A DNA stretch of 64,000 nucleotides from an uncultured Bacteroidota bacterium (GCA_902784865.1 CACZWL010000008.1:37853-101852), one strand, 5' to 3'; shown: positions 15,525 to 24,288, counted from the stretch's first letter. Made by a program: numbers and translations. The notes: generated by a model not told the origin, from the letters alone.

Positions 15525-15620
15525 ATCGTCGAGCCGCAGGAGGCAGTTCCCACCGGCGCCATCGCCCCGGAGAACGTCAAGACCCCGGCCATCTTCGTCG
15601 ACTACATCATCAAGAAGTAA
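15525..15620 (+). repeat. 96-bp direct repeat, copy 2 (atoD tail remnant)
   Basis: Encodes IVEPQEAVPTGAIAPENVK and the same FVDYIIKK end and stop as atoD. The differences (IVPTGT versus AVPTGA) suggest an allele from another strain, not a fresh target duplication. Confidence 0.9.
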
Positions 15621-15621
15621 C

Positions 15622-15660
15622 GCGTCAATGCGTTAGCGCGTCAATGCGTTAGTGCGTCAA
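15622..15660. repeat. 16-bp tandem repeat, about 2.4 units
   Basis: GCGTCAATGCGTTAGC is repeated at 15638 with one change and again in part at 15654, just after the duplicated atoD tail. Confidence 0.8.
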
Positions 15661-15704
15661 AACGGGACTGCTGCCAAAAGAAAACCCCGGCAGCAGTCCC
15701 GTTT
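15661..15704. terminator. Hairpin terminator after the atoD tail duplicate
   Basis: AACGGGACTGCTGCC (15661-15675) pairs perfectly with GGCAGCAGTCCCGTT (15689-15703). Short T runs lie on both sides, so it may act in both directions. It is probably the original terminator of the atoD region. Confidence 0.7.
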
Positions 15705-15819
15705 CTCCTACCTTTCACAACCCTCTTTTGTTCGCTCGTCGGCGCGCCACAGCGTCAATGTCGGCATGGCCTATGACATCCTGCAGAGTGTCTCTCTTTA
15801 CTCCTTTCTATATTCTGCG

Positions 15820-15828
15820 GCAAAGATA
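15820..15828 (-). promoter_or_regulatory. Orphan minus-strand -7 box
   Basis: TATCTTTGC on the minus strand with no minus-strand gene ahead of it. The perfect hairpin at 15661-15703 lies about 110 bases downstream. No clear -33 element is seen. Confidence 0.35.
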
Positions 15829-15928
15829 CACTCCTTTCCCGACATAATAGCCCCTACTAGCCTGCCGGTGAGTATAAAATCTTTCTTTCTTGAGAAAAAT
15901 AAAATTTTGCCATGTTAGGAAATGTTTG

Positions 15929-15937
15929 TACTTTTGC
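15929..15937 (+). promoter_or_regulatory. -7 promoter box before the methylase fragment
   Basis: TACTTTTGC, directly ahead of the truncated methylase reading frame. Confidence 0.4.
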
Positions 15938-15945
15938 ACCGACTC

Positions 15946-16170
15946 CGTTCTGCAGAATGCATGGAGTTGTTAAAGCAAGCCGATATTGTTGTCACAAACC
16001 CACCTTTTTCTTTGTTCAGGGAGTTTGTGGCACAGTTAATAGAATACGACAAAAAGTTCATCATTATTGGTCACCAAAATGCAATTAAATACAAAGAAAT
16101 ATTCCCACTTATCAAAGATAATAAAATATGGCTTGGATATGGCTTCAAAGGAGGAGCTGGGCATTTGTTG
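15946..16170 (+). pseudogene. Fragment of an EcoRI-type adenine-specific DNA methyltransferase
   Basis: The frame reads RSAECMELLKQADIVVTNPP, continues with FSLFREFVAQLIEYDKKF and IGHQNAIKYKEIFPLIKDN, and ends its homology at KIWLGYGF. NPPF is the catalytic motif IV of N6-adenine methylases, and the flanking residues match the EcoRI methylase family. The upstream S-adenosylmethionine-binding region and the downstream half are missing, so about 75 codons remain of a usual 280 or more. The open frame runs on to 16284 with unrelated sequence. It is probably left over from the same insertion events that brought the ATPase gene. Confidence 0.7.
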
Positions 16171-16235
16171 TGGCTATCAATCACCACAAAATCACATTCC
16201 AAAGATATGCCGTTTTCTCGGCATGGCAAAAAAGA

Positions 16236-16268
16236 TTTGGCCGGACGGAGGGTTTTGCGTATCTTTGC
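16236..16268 (+). promoter_or_regulatory. kal: Full -33/-7 promoter of kal
   Basis: TTTG at 16236-16239, a 20-base spacer, then TATCTTTGC at 16260-16268. This is the best match to the Bacteroidota consensus in the window. The leader to the ATG at 16370 is about 95 bases. Confidence 0.75.
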
Positions 16269-16369
16269 AGGCGTGAAACCATAACGGCTATGGGTTGTGG
16301 GTCATAGGTTATAGATTGGAAATCAATGGTTAAACAAATATTATATAAACAATAAAACACATCGAAATT

Positions 16370-16762
16370 ATGGCAGTTAAATCCATGCTCCGCGTCCGCA
16401 TGAGCGCCAAGGACGCCCACTACGGTGGAAACCTCGTCGACGGCGCCCACATGCTCCACCTCTTCGGCGACGTCGCCACCGAGCTCCTCATCATCCAGGA
16501 CGGCGACGAAGGCCTGTTCTGCGCCTACGACATGGTCGAGTTCAAGGCTCCCGTCTACGCCGGCGACTACATCGAGGCCTACGGCGAAATCACCCACGTC
16601 GGCAACACCAGCCGCAAGATGAGCTTCGAGGCCTACAAGGTCATCAAGCCGCGTCCCGACATCAGCGACTCGGCCGCCGAGGTGCTGCCCGAGAAGGTCC
16701 TCGTGGCCCGCGCCACCGGCACCTGCGTCACCCCCAAGGAGTGCCAGCGCTACAACAGATAG
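16370..16762 (+). CDS. kal: 3-aminobutyryl-CoA ammonia lyase
   Basis: A 130-residue hotdog-fold enzyme that removes ammonia from L-3-aminobutyryl-CoA to give crotonyl-CoA in the lysine-to-butyrate-and-acetate pathway of Fusobacterium, Clostridium and Porphyromonas-type bacteria. The sequence matches that family along its whole length: [65 protein letters not shown]. Length and ends look complete. The other kam, kdd and kce genes and atoA are not in this window; atoD is upstream, separated by the ATPase insertion. It has its own strong promoter and terminator. Confidence 0.9.
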   Translation: MAVKSMLRVRMSAKDAHYGGNLVDGAHMLHLFGDVATELLIIQDGDEGLFCAYDMVEFKAPVYAGDYIEAYGEITHVGNTSRKMSFEAYKVIKPRPDISDSAAEVLPEKVLVARATGTCVTPKECQRYNR

Positions 16763-16790
16763 TCCGCTGCACCGCCAGCGACAGTCAGCA

Positions 16791-16825
16791 CAGAGGACCC
16801 CGCCGTCGGCGGGGTCCTCTGTTTT
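16791..16825 (+). terminator. Strong terminator after kal
   Basis: CAGAGGACCCCGCC (16791-16804) pairs perfectly with GGCGGGGTCCTCTG (16808-16821), followed by TTTT. Confidence 0.85.
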
Positions 16826-16936
16826 CCCATCGATGGGAAATGATGGGAAAGAGTCGAAGTATTCACCTACCAGATACCTACCAGACACCTAGGAGATGGC
16901 CAGGGGCGGCTTCTAGAATTTCTAGAATTTCTAGAA
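16823..16936 (-). repeat. Interspersed intergenic element, copy A (most complete)
   Basis: On the minus strand it runs: three 9-bp TTCTAGAAA-type units (16911-16936); a spacer; three 11-bp units (CATCTCCTAGGT, GTCTGGTAGGT, ATCTGGTAGGT); GAATACTTCGACTC (16851-16864); TTTCCCATCA; then the 18-bp palindrome TTTCCCATCGATGGGAAA (16823-16840). It lies between two terminators of convergent genes. Confidence 0.8.
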
Positions 16937-16940
16937 AAAC

Positions 16941-16971
16941 GAGCTGCGGGCCCCGTCGGGGCCCGCAGCTC
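16941..16971 (-). terminator. Terminator of the C10 protease gene
   Basis: GAGCTGCGGGCCCC pairs perfectly with GGGGCCCGCAGCTC around a 3-base loop. On the minus strand the stem is followed by GTTTTT. Confidence 0.75.
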
Positions 16972-17049
16972 TGGTTAGGGTGTTTCCGGCCTCTTGGCCG
17001 GCCCCTACCCCCCTCTCCTTTCAAGAGAGGGGGGCCGGGGGGGGGGGCT

Positions 17050-20000
17050 TTATCTGACGATGAGTTTGCGTATCGCGCTCACCTGCTCGCCCGTCACACG
17101 CACGAAGTATGTGCCGCGAGCCAGGCCTGCCACGTCGATAGTAATCTCTGACTTCTGGGTGCTGGTTTCTGAGTGGACGCGGCCGTTGATGTCGACCAGG
17201 GCTATGCTAACCGCGCCCTCGAGGCCGTCTATCGTCACCGTGCTGCTGGCGGGGTTGGGGTAGAGCCGCAGCTGCGAGCCGTCGGCATCCTCGATGCCCA
17301 CGTCGGTCAGCGTGTTGAAGGTGTAGGTGGCGCTCCAGTCGCTCGGCTGGTCGCACACGGCACGTACCTTGACCGTATACTGTGTGCCGGGCGTGAGGCC
17401 TGTCAGCGTGTAAGGGTTGCTTGCGGTGCGCACCTGGGTGCCGTTGCAGTCTACCTCCCACAGCGTCTCCGTGCCGCCAGCCGTCCAGGCCAGCGTCGCC
17501 TCGGTCGTCGCTATATTGCTGGCCGTCAGGCCTGTCGGGGCGTTGCAGGACAGCGGTTCATCCTCTTCGAAGTGGGCAATGGCCGACAGCGCTTCTGTCA
17601 CCGTCAGGCTGAGGGGGTTGTCGGTGAGCAGTGCGGTGTAGCCTGGCGTGATGGCCCAGCCTGTAAAGTGGTAGCCCGTAGCCGGGGTGGCCGTCAGGGT
17701 GGCTGTCGAGCCGTGGTTGTAGGTGCCGCCGCCGCTGACGGTGCCCATCGTGTTGTCGCTGGACGTGACGCTGACGGCGTAGGTGTTGATGGCGAAGGTG
17801 GCGGTGAAAGTGGCGTCGGCCGTGACCGTCACGGTGCGTGGGTTCTGCGTGTTGCCGTCGTTCCAGCTCACGAAGTGGTAGCCCGTGGCCGGGGAGGCCG
17901 TCAGGGTTGCTGTCGAGCCGTGGTTGTAGGTGCCGCCGCCGCTGACGGTGCCCATCGTGTTGTTGCCGGACGTGGCGCTGACGGTGTAGGTGTTGATGGC
18001 GAAGGTGGCGGTGAAAGTGGCGTTGGCCGTGACCGTCACGGTGCGTGGGTTCTGCGTGTTGCCGTCGTTCCAGCTCACGAAGTGGTAGCCCGTGGCCGGG
18101 GAGGCCGTCAGGGTGGCCGTGGCGCCTTGTATGTAGGAGCCGCCGCCGGTGACTGTTCCCCACGACGTGTTGTTCGAGGTGGCGGTGATGGTGAACCGGG
18201 GTTGGGAGACGCCCAGCTGCACGTTGTCGATGGCTGCCGGCGGATTGTTGCCGTCGCTGTGGTCGTTGTACCACATGAAGACCACGCGGTAGTCGCCAGC
18301 CGTGGCTACCTGGAAGGTGTAGAGTGCGTTCTGCCACGAGGTTTGCAGGTTCAGCTTGCCTTCGGCAAGGTCCTGCCAGCCTGTTGGCGTGGTGGTTCTG
18401 AAATCTTGCGTCGTCGAGCCGAAGGCTGAGCCGTCGGGTGCGACGCTGGCGGGGCAGAGGAAGACGCGCAGGAAGTCGTAGTTTCCCTCGCCGTTGCACT
18501 TCCAGTCGAAGGCCAGGTCGTACTGTCCGGCGGCAAGGGTGAAGGAGCGCATGGCATAGCTGAAGCAGGTCTGTGTGTTGGTGTAGGTGTTGCTGCTGCC
18601 GTTGTTGTCGCTGATGTAGAGGGCGCGGCTGCCGCCGTTGTTAGTGGCGTTGCCGATGGCCCACTGGTTGGGGTTTCCGTTGTTGTACTCCCAGTCGCAG
18701 TCGTCGGCAGCCTCGAAGCCCGTAGTGTAGGGCAGGGTGCTGACGGGAAGGATGATGCGCTCGAGCGTGAAGTTGTCGATGGCTGCCGGCGGGTTGTCGC
18801 CCTGGCTGTTGTCGTTGAACCACAGGATGACGATCTTGTACACCCCTGCCGCAGCCACCTGGAAGTTGCGCTGGAGGCCTGCCTGCCACGTCTCCTGCCC
18901 GTTGAGGAGGGAGCCTGTGATGTCGGTCCACCCCGTCGGCACGTAGGTCCGCGCAGTCTGGGCGCCGGTGTTGAATTGCGACGGGTCGGGTGTGGCGTTG
19001 CCCGGACACAGCAGTATGCGCATGAAGTCGTAGTTGCCCTCGCCTTTGCAGCGCCAGTCGCAGGTCAGTTGGTACTGTCCGGCGGCAAGGTTGAAGCTGC
19101 GCGTGGCAAGGCTCGTGTTGGTCTGGTTGTTGGTATAGGCGTTCGTGGTGCCGCCGTCGTTGCTGATATACAGGGCGCTCGACCCGCCGTTGCGCGTGGC
19201 GTTGCCGATGACCCACTGGTTGAGGTTGCCGTTGAAGAACTCCCAGCCGCGGTCCTGTCCCACCTCGAAGCCTGTGGTGTAGGGCAGTGTCGACACGGTG
19301 TCGTAGATTATCGGCGCGTTGACGATGGCGCGTATCATGCAGGTGCGCTGCCAGCCGGAGGAGTAGATGCTGTTGAGCCCTGAGCCCCACAGGAGGCCGT
19401 TGGTGTTGCCGCTGCCGTGGGTCAGTGCCACGGGGTAGTTGGCGGTGGCGCTGAACGACACCCAGACAGGCTGGTTGCCGCTGAGGGTGACGGGGTTGCT
19501 GAGGGTGATGGTCTGCCAGGTGTCCTCGTCGCTCGAGGTGAAGGTGACCGACCCGCTGGCAACCGCGTTCGAGGTCGAACCCTCGTAGATGGTGTAGTTG
19601 TGGGTGGCGCCTTCGTTCACGTAGAGCTGTATGGCCGTCAGTTGGCTGTTGGTGCCTATGGCCGTGGCCGGCAGCATAATGCCCCAGGTGGCGGTTGACC
19701 CGTTGCCGATAGAGGAGACGTAGGCGCACTGGTTGCCGCAGTATGAGAGGGTGTCGCCGTAGATGGCCTCGAAGTGGGCGGTGAACGACTGGTTGCCGCC
19801 CGTCATAAGGAGCATGTGGGGGTTGGCGCGGCTGCCGTCGGACCACCGGCTGAAGCGGTAGCCGCTGGGGGCTGCGGCATGGATCTCGACGGTGTCGCCG
19901 AAAGCGTAGGAGCCTGCACCGCTGACGCTGCAGCCGGTGCCGCCCGACACCGAGGTCGTCACCGTGCCGCTGGTGCCGAACGTGGTGGAGGGCACGATGC

Positions 20001-21126
20001 CTATCACCGCCGCGTTGTTCTGGTTGTAGGTGCCCGAGCCGTTGCCGCCCACGCCGCCCACGCCGGGGTTGAGCGACCCCGTGGCGAAGTAGCCGTCGTA
20101 CAGGCTACCCCAGCCCCAGTTGAAGTGGAAGAGCCCGTTGTTGTCGTAGCCGTCGCAGATGAAGGCGTGGCCGCCGCCGGCTCCGCGGCCCGAGTGCAGC
20201 AACGGGTGGCCAGCGTCAAGCTCGCCCATCAGGATGGCGTCCCATTCGGCGGTCGAGTAGTCGAGGCGCCACACGGTGCTAAGCCTCGGACTGTATTTGA
20301 AGTGCTCCACCAGCGCTGTCTGCGCCGACTTCTCGATGGTGCCGGAACTGTTGTAGGTGCTGGCGCCGCTGCTGTTGGCTCCGTAGCCCATCTCCACTGC
20401 CACGCCGATGTGGTACATCAGCAGCGACACTGCGTCGGCCTCGGCGCTTGTCGAGTTGGTCCCCAATGCCGTAGGCATCAGGCTCCAGGGGTATAGCGTG
20501 TCGAAGTCGGCCGACAGCACGCCCGTCGAGTGGTTGTAGCTGTGGCTGCCGTAGCCGCGTTGCGGGTGCTCCCAGAACTTCATCACCTGAGCTGTGGCCG
20601 TGGCCACACAGCCCGTCGGCGCACGTCCGCTGCCCATGGTGGGGCACAGCTTGTTGTAGTATCCGCCTTGGTTCCAGGTGGTCGTAATGAGCGGACTGAC
20701 AGCCGTCTCGTATCTCGGTTGCCACACGATGTCGCCCGTCAGCGCGTCCCAGTCGGGGTGCGCGGCCTCGGTCGTCGGGTGCTCTTTGTAGTAGCGGATT
20801 TCATTCTCGTACTCCACCAGCCATGCGTCCACGTGCTCGGGTATCCCTTCGGGCACAAAGCGGCTCGTCAGCGAGTAGCCCAATATCGGCTGTACGCAGT
20901 CGTCGGCCGCGACCAGCACAAAGCCGCCGTTGGCAAGGCTGAACGTATAGAACTCCCTGTAGGGGGTCGCTGCCGTCAGGTCGGTCAGTTCGACGGCTTG
21001 GCCGCCGTTCATCAGCTGCAGGAAGGCAGCACCTGCCGACCGGGCATGCGCGGCATCCACCGGTTTGGCCTGTAGGTTGCCGCACAGCAGCAACAGGCAG
21101 AAAATCAGCAGTGTCGTCTTTTTCAT
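17050..21126 (-). CDS. Secreted C10-family cysteine protease with InlB-like repeats and T9SS sorting domain
   Basis: A 1,358-residue protein. After a signal peptide (residues 1-20) and a Spi-like propeptide comes a streptopain/PrtT-type C10 peptidase: Cys173 in RAPTGCVATATAQVMKFW and His320 in GGGHAFICDGYD, followed by FHFNWGWGSLYDGYF. Then come one InlB-like repeat, two related jelly-roll (MAM-like) modules beginning LPYTTGFE, and three InlB B-type repeats (TGYHFVSWNDGNTQNPRTV). An Fn3-like domain and a type A T9SS sorting domain (LRLYPNPASSTVTIDGLEG to the end KLIVR) follow. It should be exported, self-processed and held on the surface or released. The jelly-roll modules closely resemble one in the gene at 60795. 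Confidence 0.93.
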   Translation of the reverse strand: MKKTTLLIFCLLLLCGNLQAKPVDAAHARSAGAAFLQLMNGGQAVELTDLTAATPYREFYTFSLANGGFVLVAADDCVQPILGYSLTSRFVPEGIPEHVDAWLVEYENEIRYYKEHPTTEAAHPDWDALTGDIVWQPRYETAVSPLITTTWNQGGYYNKLCPTMGSGRAPTGCVATATAQVMKFWEHPQRGYGSHSYNHSTGVLSADFDTLYPWSLMPTALGTNSTSAEADAVSLLMYHIGVAVEMGYGANSSGASTYNSSGTIEKSAQTALVEHFKYSPRLSTVWRLDYSTAEWDAILMGELDAGHPLLHSGRGAGGGHAFICDGYDNNGLFHFNWGWGSLYDGYFATGSLNPGVGGVGGNGSGTYNQNNAAVIGIVPSTTFGTSGTVTTSVSGGTGCSVSGAGSYAFGDTVEIHAAAPSGYRFSRWSDGSRANPHMLLMTGGNQSFTAHFEAIYGDTLSYCGNQCAYVSSIGNGSTATWGIMLPATAIGTNSQLTAIQLYVNEGATHNYTIYEGSTSNAVASGSVTFTSSDEDTWQTITLSNPVTLSGNQPVWVSFSATANYPVALTHGSGNTNGLLWGSGLNSIYSSGWQRTCMIRAIVNAPIIYDTVSTLPYTTGFEVGQDRGWEFFNGNLNQWVIGNATRNGGSSALYISNDGGTTNAYTNNQTNTSLATRSFNLAAGQYQLTCDWRCKGEGNYDFMRILLCPGNATPDPSQFNTGAQTARTYVPTGWTDITGSLLNGQETWQAGLQRNFQVAAAGVYKIVILWFNDNSQGDNPPAAIDNFTLERIILPVSTLPYTTGFEAADDCDWEYNNGNPNQWAIGNATNNGGSRALYISDNNGSSNTYTNTQTCFSYAMRSFTLAAGQYDLAFDWKCNGEGNYDFLRVFLCPASVAPDGSAFGSTTQDFRTTTPTGWQDLAEGKLNLQTSWQNALYTFQVATAGDYRVVFMWYNDHSDGNNPPAAIDNVQLGVSQPRFTITATSNNTSWGTVTGGGSYIQGATATLTASPATGYHFVSWNDGNTQNPRTVTVTANATFTATFAINTYTVSATSGNNTMGTVSGGGTYNHGSTATLTASPATGYHFVSWNDGNTQNPRTVTVTADATFTATFAINTYAVSVTSSDNTMGTVSGGGTYNHGSTATLTATPATGYHFTGWAITPGYTALLTDNPLSLTVTEALSAIAHFEEDEPLSCNAPTGLTASNIATTEATLAWTAGGTETLWEVDCNGTQVRTASNPYTLTGLTPGTQYTVKVRAVCDQPSDWSATYTFNTLTDVGIEDADGSQLRLYPNPASSTVTIDGLEGAVSIALVDINGRVHSETSTQKSEITIDVAGLARGTYFVRVTGEQVSAIRKLIVR
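17690..18150 (-). repeat. Tandem InlB-type coding repeats, about 206-bp period
   Basis: Three units within the protease gene are nearly identical at the DNA level over long stretches (for example 17787-17890 versus 17993-18096), implying recent duplication or gene conversion. Confidence 0.85.
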
Positions 21127-21187
21127 TTCTTTATTATTTTATTGATTATGTGTAATTTGTGTTCCGTATGGAGGAGTTATACCTGCT

Positions 21188-21196
21188 GCAAATATA
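21188..21196 (-). promoter_or_regulatory. -7 promoter box of the C10 protease gene
   Basis: TATATTTGC on the minus strand, about 60 bases before the start at 21126. Confidence 0.6.
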
Positions 21197-21301
21197 CAAA
21201 ACTTTTCCGCACATGCAACAAAAAAGGCAACAAAAAATCCCTCTGGCGCGATAAAGTGGGATTTGCCGCGAATTGGGCGGAAGACCCCTCCAAATCGCGC
21301 C

Positions 21302-21344
21302 TGAGTCGAACAATATACGAACAGGATACCTACCAGATGCCTGG
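21302..21344 (-). repeat. Interspersed intergenic element, copy B (degenerate)
   Basis: On the minus strand: GCATCTGGTAGGTATCC, a diverged middle, then TTGTTCGACTCA. One clear 11-bp unit and the TTCGACTC box remain. It lies upstream of the protease promoter. Confidence 0.6.
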
Positions 21345-21388
21345 CATTTCCGGGGCAGGTGTTCTTAATTTAACTTAAATGCGGGGTG

Positions 21389-22051
21389 TCATTCCTGCGA
21401 GTGCCGTTCGGCGAAGCGTCGGTTGGCCAGACTGAGGGCGTCGTCGGCGTTGATGCCGTGGCGGCGACCCCAGTCGACGAGGTCGAACAGCTGCTGTCCG
21501 AACTCCTCCTCGCTCATGCCGGTGGGCTCGGCAGTGTTGTCGGTGCTGCCGTGAACTTTCTCCTGCATGCGGATGGCTTTCACCAGCGTGGGCAGCGACG
21601 ACGGCACCCCCTCGAGCACGTTGCGCCGCCCTTCGCGCATCTTCAGCTGCTCCCAGTTCTCGCCGTGGTAGTTCTCGCGGTCGTAGATGAAGGGGTGGCG
21701 TGCCACCAGCTTGTCGCTGATGGCGTTGTAGACGTCGGCGGTGCTGAAGTAGCCCTTGTCTTCGGCCACCTTGCAGTAGAAGAGAATGTGCATGGCCAGG
21801 TCGCCCAGTTCCTTTTTGAGGTCGGTGGTGAAAGGCGAAAGGTGAGAGGCGTTACCGGCCTCGTGCTCGCCTCCGGCCTTTAGCCTTTCTCCTTCCAGGG
21901 CGATGATGGCGTCGCTCAACTCGTTGACCTCCTCGATGGTAAGGTAGCGCAGGCTCTTCAGCGTCTGCGAGCGGTCCCATGGGCACTCTTTCCTAAGGGT
22001 GTCCAGTATCTCCGATAGCCGCTGGAAGGCTGCTAGCTCTTCGTTCTTCAT
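21389..22051 (-). CDS. mazG: Nucleoside triphosphate pyrophosphohydrolase MazG
   Basis: A 220-residue MazG-type all-alpha NTP pyrophosphatase that hydrolyses (d)NTPs to NMP and pyrophosphate. Family blocks are LRKECPWDRSQTLKSLRYLT near the N-terminus, the Mg-binding EEVNELSDAI (E-x-x-E), KKELGDLAMHILFY (E-x-x-D), and ARHPFIYD in the second half. It is somewhat shorter than the E. coli protein (263). The ATG at 22051 was chosen because it gives the conserved N-terminus; it lies 5 bases after the rel stop. In E. coli MazG lowers (p)ppGpp effects, so position next to rel is fitting. Confidence 0.92.
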   Translation of the reverse strand: MKNEELAAFQRLSEILDTLRKECPWDRSQTLKSLRYLTIEEVNELSDAIIALEGERLKAGGEHEAGNASHLSPFTTDLKKELGDLAMHILFYCKVAEDKGYFSTADVYNAISDKLVARHPFIYDRENYHGENWEQLKMREGRRNVLEGVPSSLPTLVKAIRMQEKVHGSTDNTAEPTGMSEEEFGQQLFDLVDWGRRHGINADDALSLANRRFAERHSQE

Positions 22052-22056
22052 AGTCG

Positions 22057-24288
22057 TCAGATTCTGCGGACGTCTTCGATTCCGTTGATGGTGCGTAGCT
22101 TGTCGATGAGCCTCGACAGATGGTCGAGGTTGTTGATATACAGCATGATGATACCGCGGCCCACCCCTTCGGAGGCCTCCAGGGTGATGGCGCGCATGTT
22201 GAGGTCCATCTCGTCCGAGATAAGACGTGTGATGTCCTGCAACAGCCCTTTGCGGTCGATGGCCGTCAGCGCTATGCCCGTCAGCAGCGACAGTTGCTCG
22301 CCGGGGCGCCATTTGGCGCGGACTATGTGGTTCTCGTGGTTGGCCATTTCGCGCATCGCCTCCTTGCAGTTGGTGCGGTGCACCATGATGCGGCCGTCCT
22401 GCACGATGCCCACCACCTGGTCGCCCTGCACGGGCTTGCAGCACGACGCCATCTCGGTCGGCAGGTGCTCGTAGTCCTTGTCCAGCAGGAACGGCGTCGA
22501 GGGCTCCACGTTCTCGGGCAGTGATGCTTTGTTGCCCATGCCCTCAAAGAGGTTCTTGAATTGGCGGAGGAACAGCAGGTTGGGGGCCGGTCGTGCCTTG
22601 CCGAAGCACTCGGCCACCTGGTGTTCGGTGACGGTGCCGACGGCAAGGGCATACAGCACGTCGATGTCCGAGTGGTTGTCGAGGAAACGCTTCAGCTGGC
22701 CCCAGTTCTGCGGCGTATCCTTCAGGTTCAGCTTCTCGTAGTAGCCCCGCAGGCGGCGGCGGCCCTCCTCGGCGCGCTCCTTCTTGTGGGCGCGGATGAA
22801 GTCCTTGATGGCCTCCTTGGCGCGCGGCGTCTGGCACTCGCCGATCCATGTCTCGTTGGGCACGGTATTCTCTGTGGTCAGCACCTGTACCTGGTCGCCC
22901 GTGTGCAGGCGCTCGCTGCGGCTCACCACGCGGGCGTTCACCTTGGCCCCGATGCAGTGGTCGCCCAGGTCGGTGTGTATAGCGTAGGCGAAGTCGAGCA
23001 CCGTGCTCCGGCTGGGCAGGGTGATGGTCTTGCCGTTGGGTGTGAAGATGTATATCTCTTTGGTATACAGTGCCTCCTTGAACTCTTCCACCAGGTCCAG
23101 GGCGCTCTTGTCGGTCTGCTCCAGCGAGGTGCGTATCTGCTGCAGCCACTCCTCCACGGGGTTGCTCTCCACAGCCTCCTCGGGGTGCGCCTCCTTGTAC
23201 AGGAAGTGCGCTGCCATACCCTTCTCGGCTATGGTGTCCATGCGTTCGGTGCGTATCTGTATCTCCACCCATCGGCCTATGGGGGTCATTACGGTGGTCT
23301 GCAGGCTCTCGTAGCCGTTGTTCTTGGGGTGGGTAATCCAGTCGCGGAAGCGGTTGGGGTTGGTATTGAACTCGCCCGAGATAAGGGCGTAGACCCTGAA
23401 GCATTCCTCTTTCTCCTTCTCCCTCGGCACTCCCTTGATGATGATGCGCATGGCGTAGAGGTCGTAAATCTCATCGAAGTCTACGTGCTTGTTCTCTATC
23501 TTCTTCCAGCAGCTGTAGACCGACTTGACGCGTGTCTTGAGGGTGTAGTTGTAGCCTTGGGCGTCGAGCATCGCCCGCACGGGCTTGACAAGGCACTCGT
23601 CCAGCTGCTCCGTGGTGCCGGCGGTGGCGGCGATTTTAGCAGCTATCTCGGCATATTTCTCGGGGTTGGTGTACTTCATCACCAGCTCCTCGAGTTCGGT
23701 CTTGATGGTGTACAGGCCCAGGCGGTGGGCCAGGGGGACATAAAGATAGGAGGTCTCGCTGGCGATGATATACTTCTTGGTGTCCTTCATCGACTCGAGG
23801 GTGCGCATGTTGTGCAGCCTGTCGCAGAGCTTGAGGAAGATGACGTAGGCATCGTTGCACATCGAGAGCAGTATCTTGCGGTAGTTTTCCGCCTGCTTGC
23901 TTTCGGTCTGCTGCATGATCATGACGTCGTCAATCTTGGTGACGCCGTCGACAATCTTGGCCACACGGTCGCCGAAGACCATGCGCAGCTCGTCCAGCGT
24001 GATGTCGGTGTCCTCCACCACGTCGTGCAGCAGGGCGCAGACCACGGCAATGGGGCCGAGGCCTACCTCCTTGACGGCGATGAGGGCCACGGCCAGGGGG
24101 TGGAAGATGTAGGGTTCGCCGCTCTTGCGACGGGTGCCGGAATGGGCTTTCTTGGCGATCTGGAAGGCCCGCAGTATGTTCGACTCCTCGTCGGGCGAGA
24201 GGGGCTTGATGGACCTGCAGGCGGCTACCAGTTCGTCGTATCGGGCTTGTATGTCGCGTTCTTCGCGTTCTTCGTCGATTACGTACAT
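22057..24288 (-). CDS. rel: Bifunctional (p)ppGpp synthetase/hydrolase, RelA/SpoT family
   Basis: A 743-residue long RSH enzyme that makes and degrades the stringent-response alarmone. The HD hydrolase domain is intact, with H63 in IFHPLA and H88-D89 in LLHDVVEDT. The synthetase domain follows from about residue 250 (RVKSVYSCWKKIENK, FDEIYDLYAMRI). A TGS domain (FTPNGKTITLPSRSTVLDFA) lies near residue 420, and an ACT domain ends the protein. The usual domain order and length suggest both activities. It sits between a membrane-associated protein gene (6-base gap) and mazG (5-base gap), so the operon joins recA, rel and mazG. Confidence 0.95.
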   Translation of the reverse strand: MYVIDEEREERDIQARYDELVAACRSIKPLSPDEESNILRAFQIAKKAHSGTRRKSGEPYIFHPLAVALIAVKEVGLGPIAVVCALLHDVVEDTDITLDELRMVFGDRVAKIVDGVTKIDDVMIMQQTESKQAENYRKILLSMCNDAYVIFLKLCDRLHNMRTLESMKDTKKYIIASETSYLYVPLAHRLGLYTIKTELEELVMKYTNPEKYAEIAAKIAATAGTTEQLDECLVKPVRAMLDAQGYNYTLKTRVKSVYSCWKKIENKHVDFDEIYDLYAMRIIIKGVPREKEKEECFRVYALISGEFNTNPNRFRDWITHPKNNGYESLQTTVMTPIGRWVEIQIRTERMDTIAEKGMAAHFLYKEAHPEEAVESNPVEEWLQQIRTSLEQTDKSALDLVEEFKEALYTKEIYIFTPNGKTITLPSRSTVLDFAYAIHTDLGDHCIGAKVNARVVSRSERLHTGDQVQVLTTENTVPNETWIGECQTPRAKEAIKDFIRAHKKERAEEGRRRLRGYYEKLNLKDTPQNWGQLKRFLDNHSDIDVLYALAVGTVTEHQVAECFGKARPAPNLLFLRQFKNLFEGMGNKASLPENVEPSTPFLLDKDYEHLPTEMASCCKPVQGDQVVGIVQDGRIMVHRTNCKEAMREMANHENHIVRAKWRPGEQLSLLTGIALTAIDRKGLLQDITRLISDEMDLNMRAITLEASEGVGRGIIMLYINNLDHLSRLIDKLRTINGIEDVRRI

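Noticed and set aside
17037-17047. Run of 11 G next to the protease stop codon as a phase-variation tract
   Set aside because: It lies after the stop codon, so slippage would not change the protein. It may be a sequencing-prone tract.
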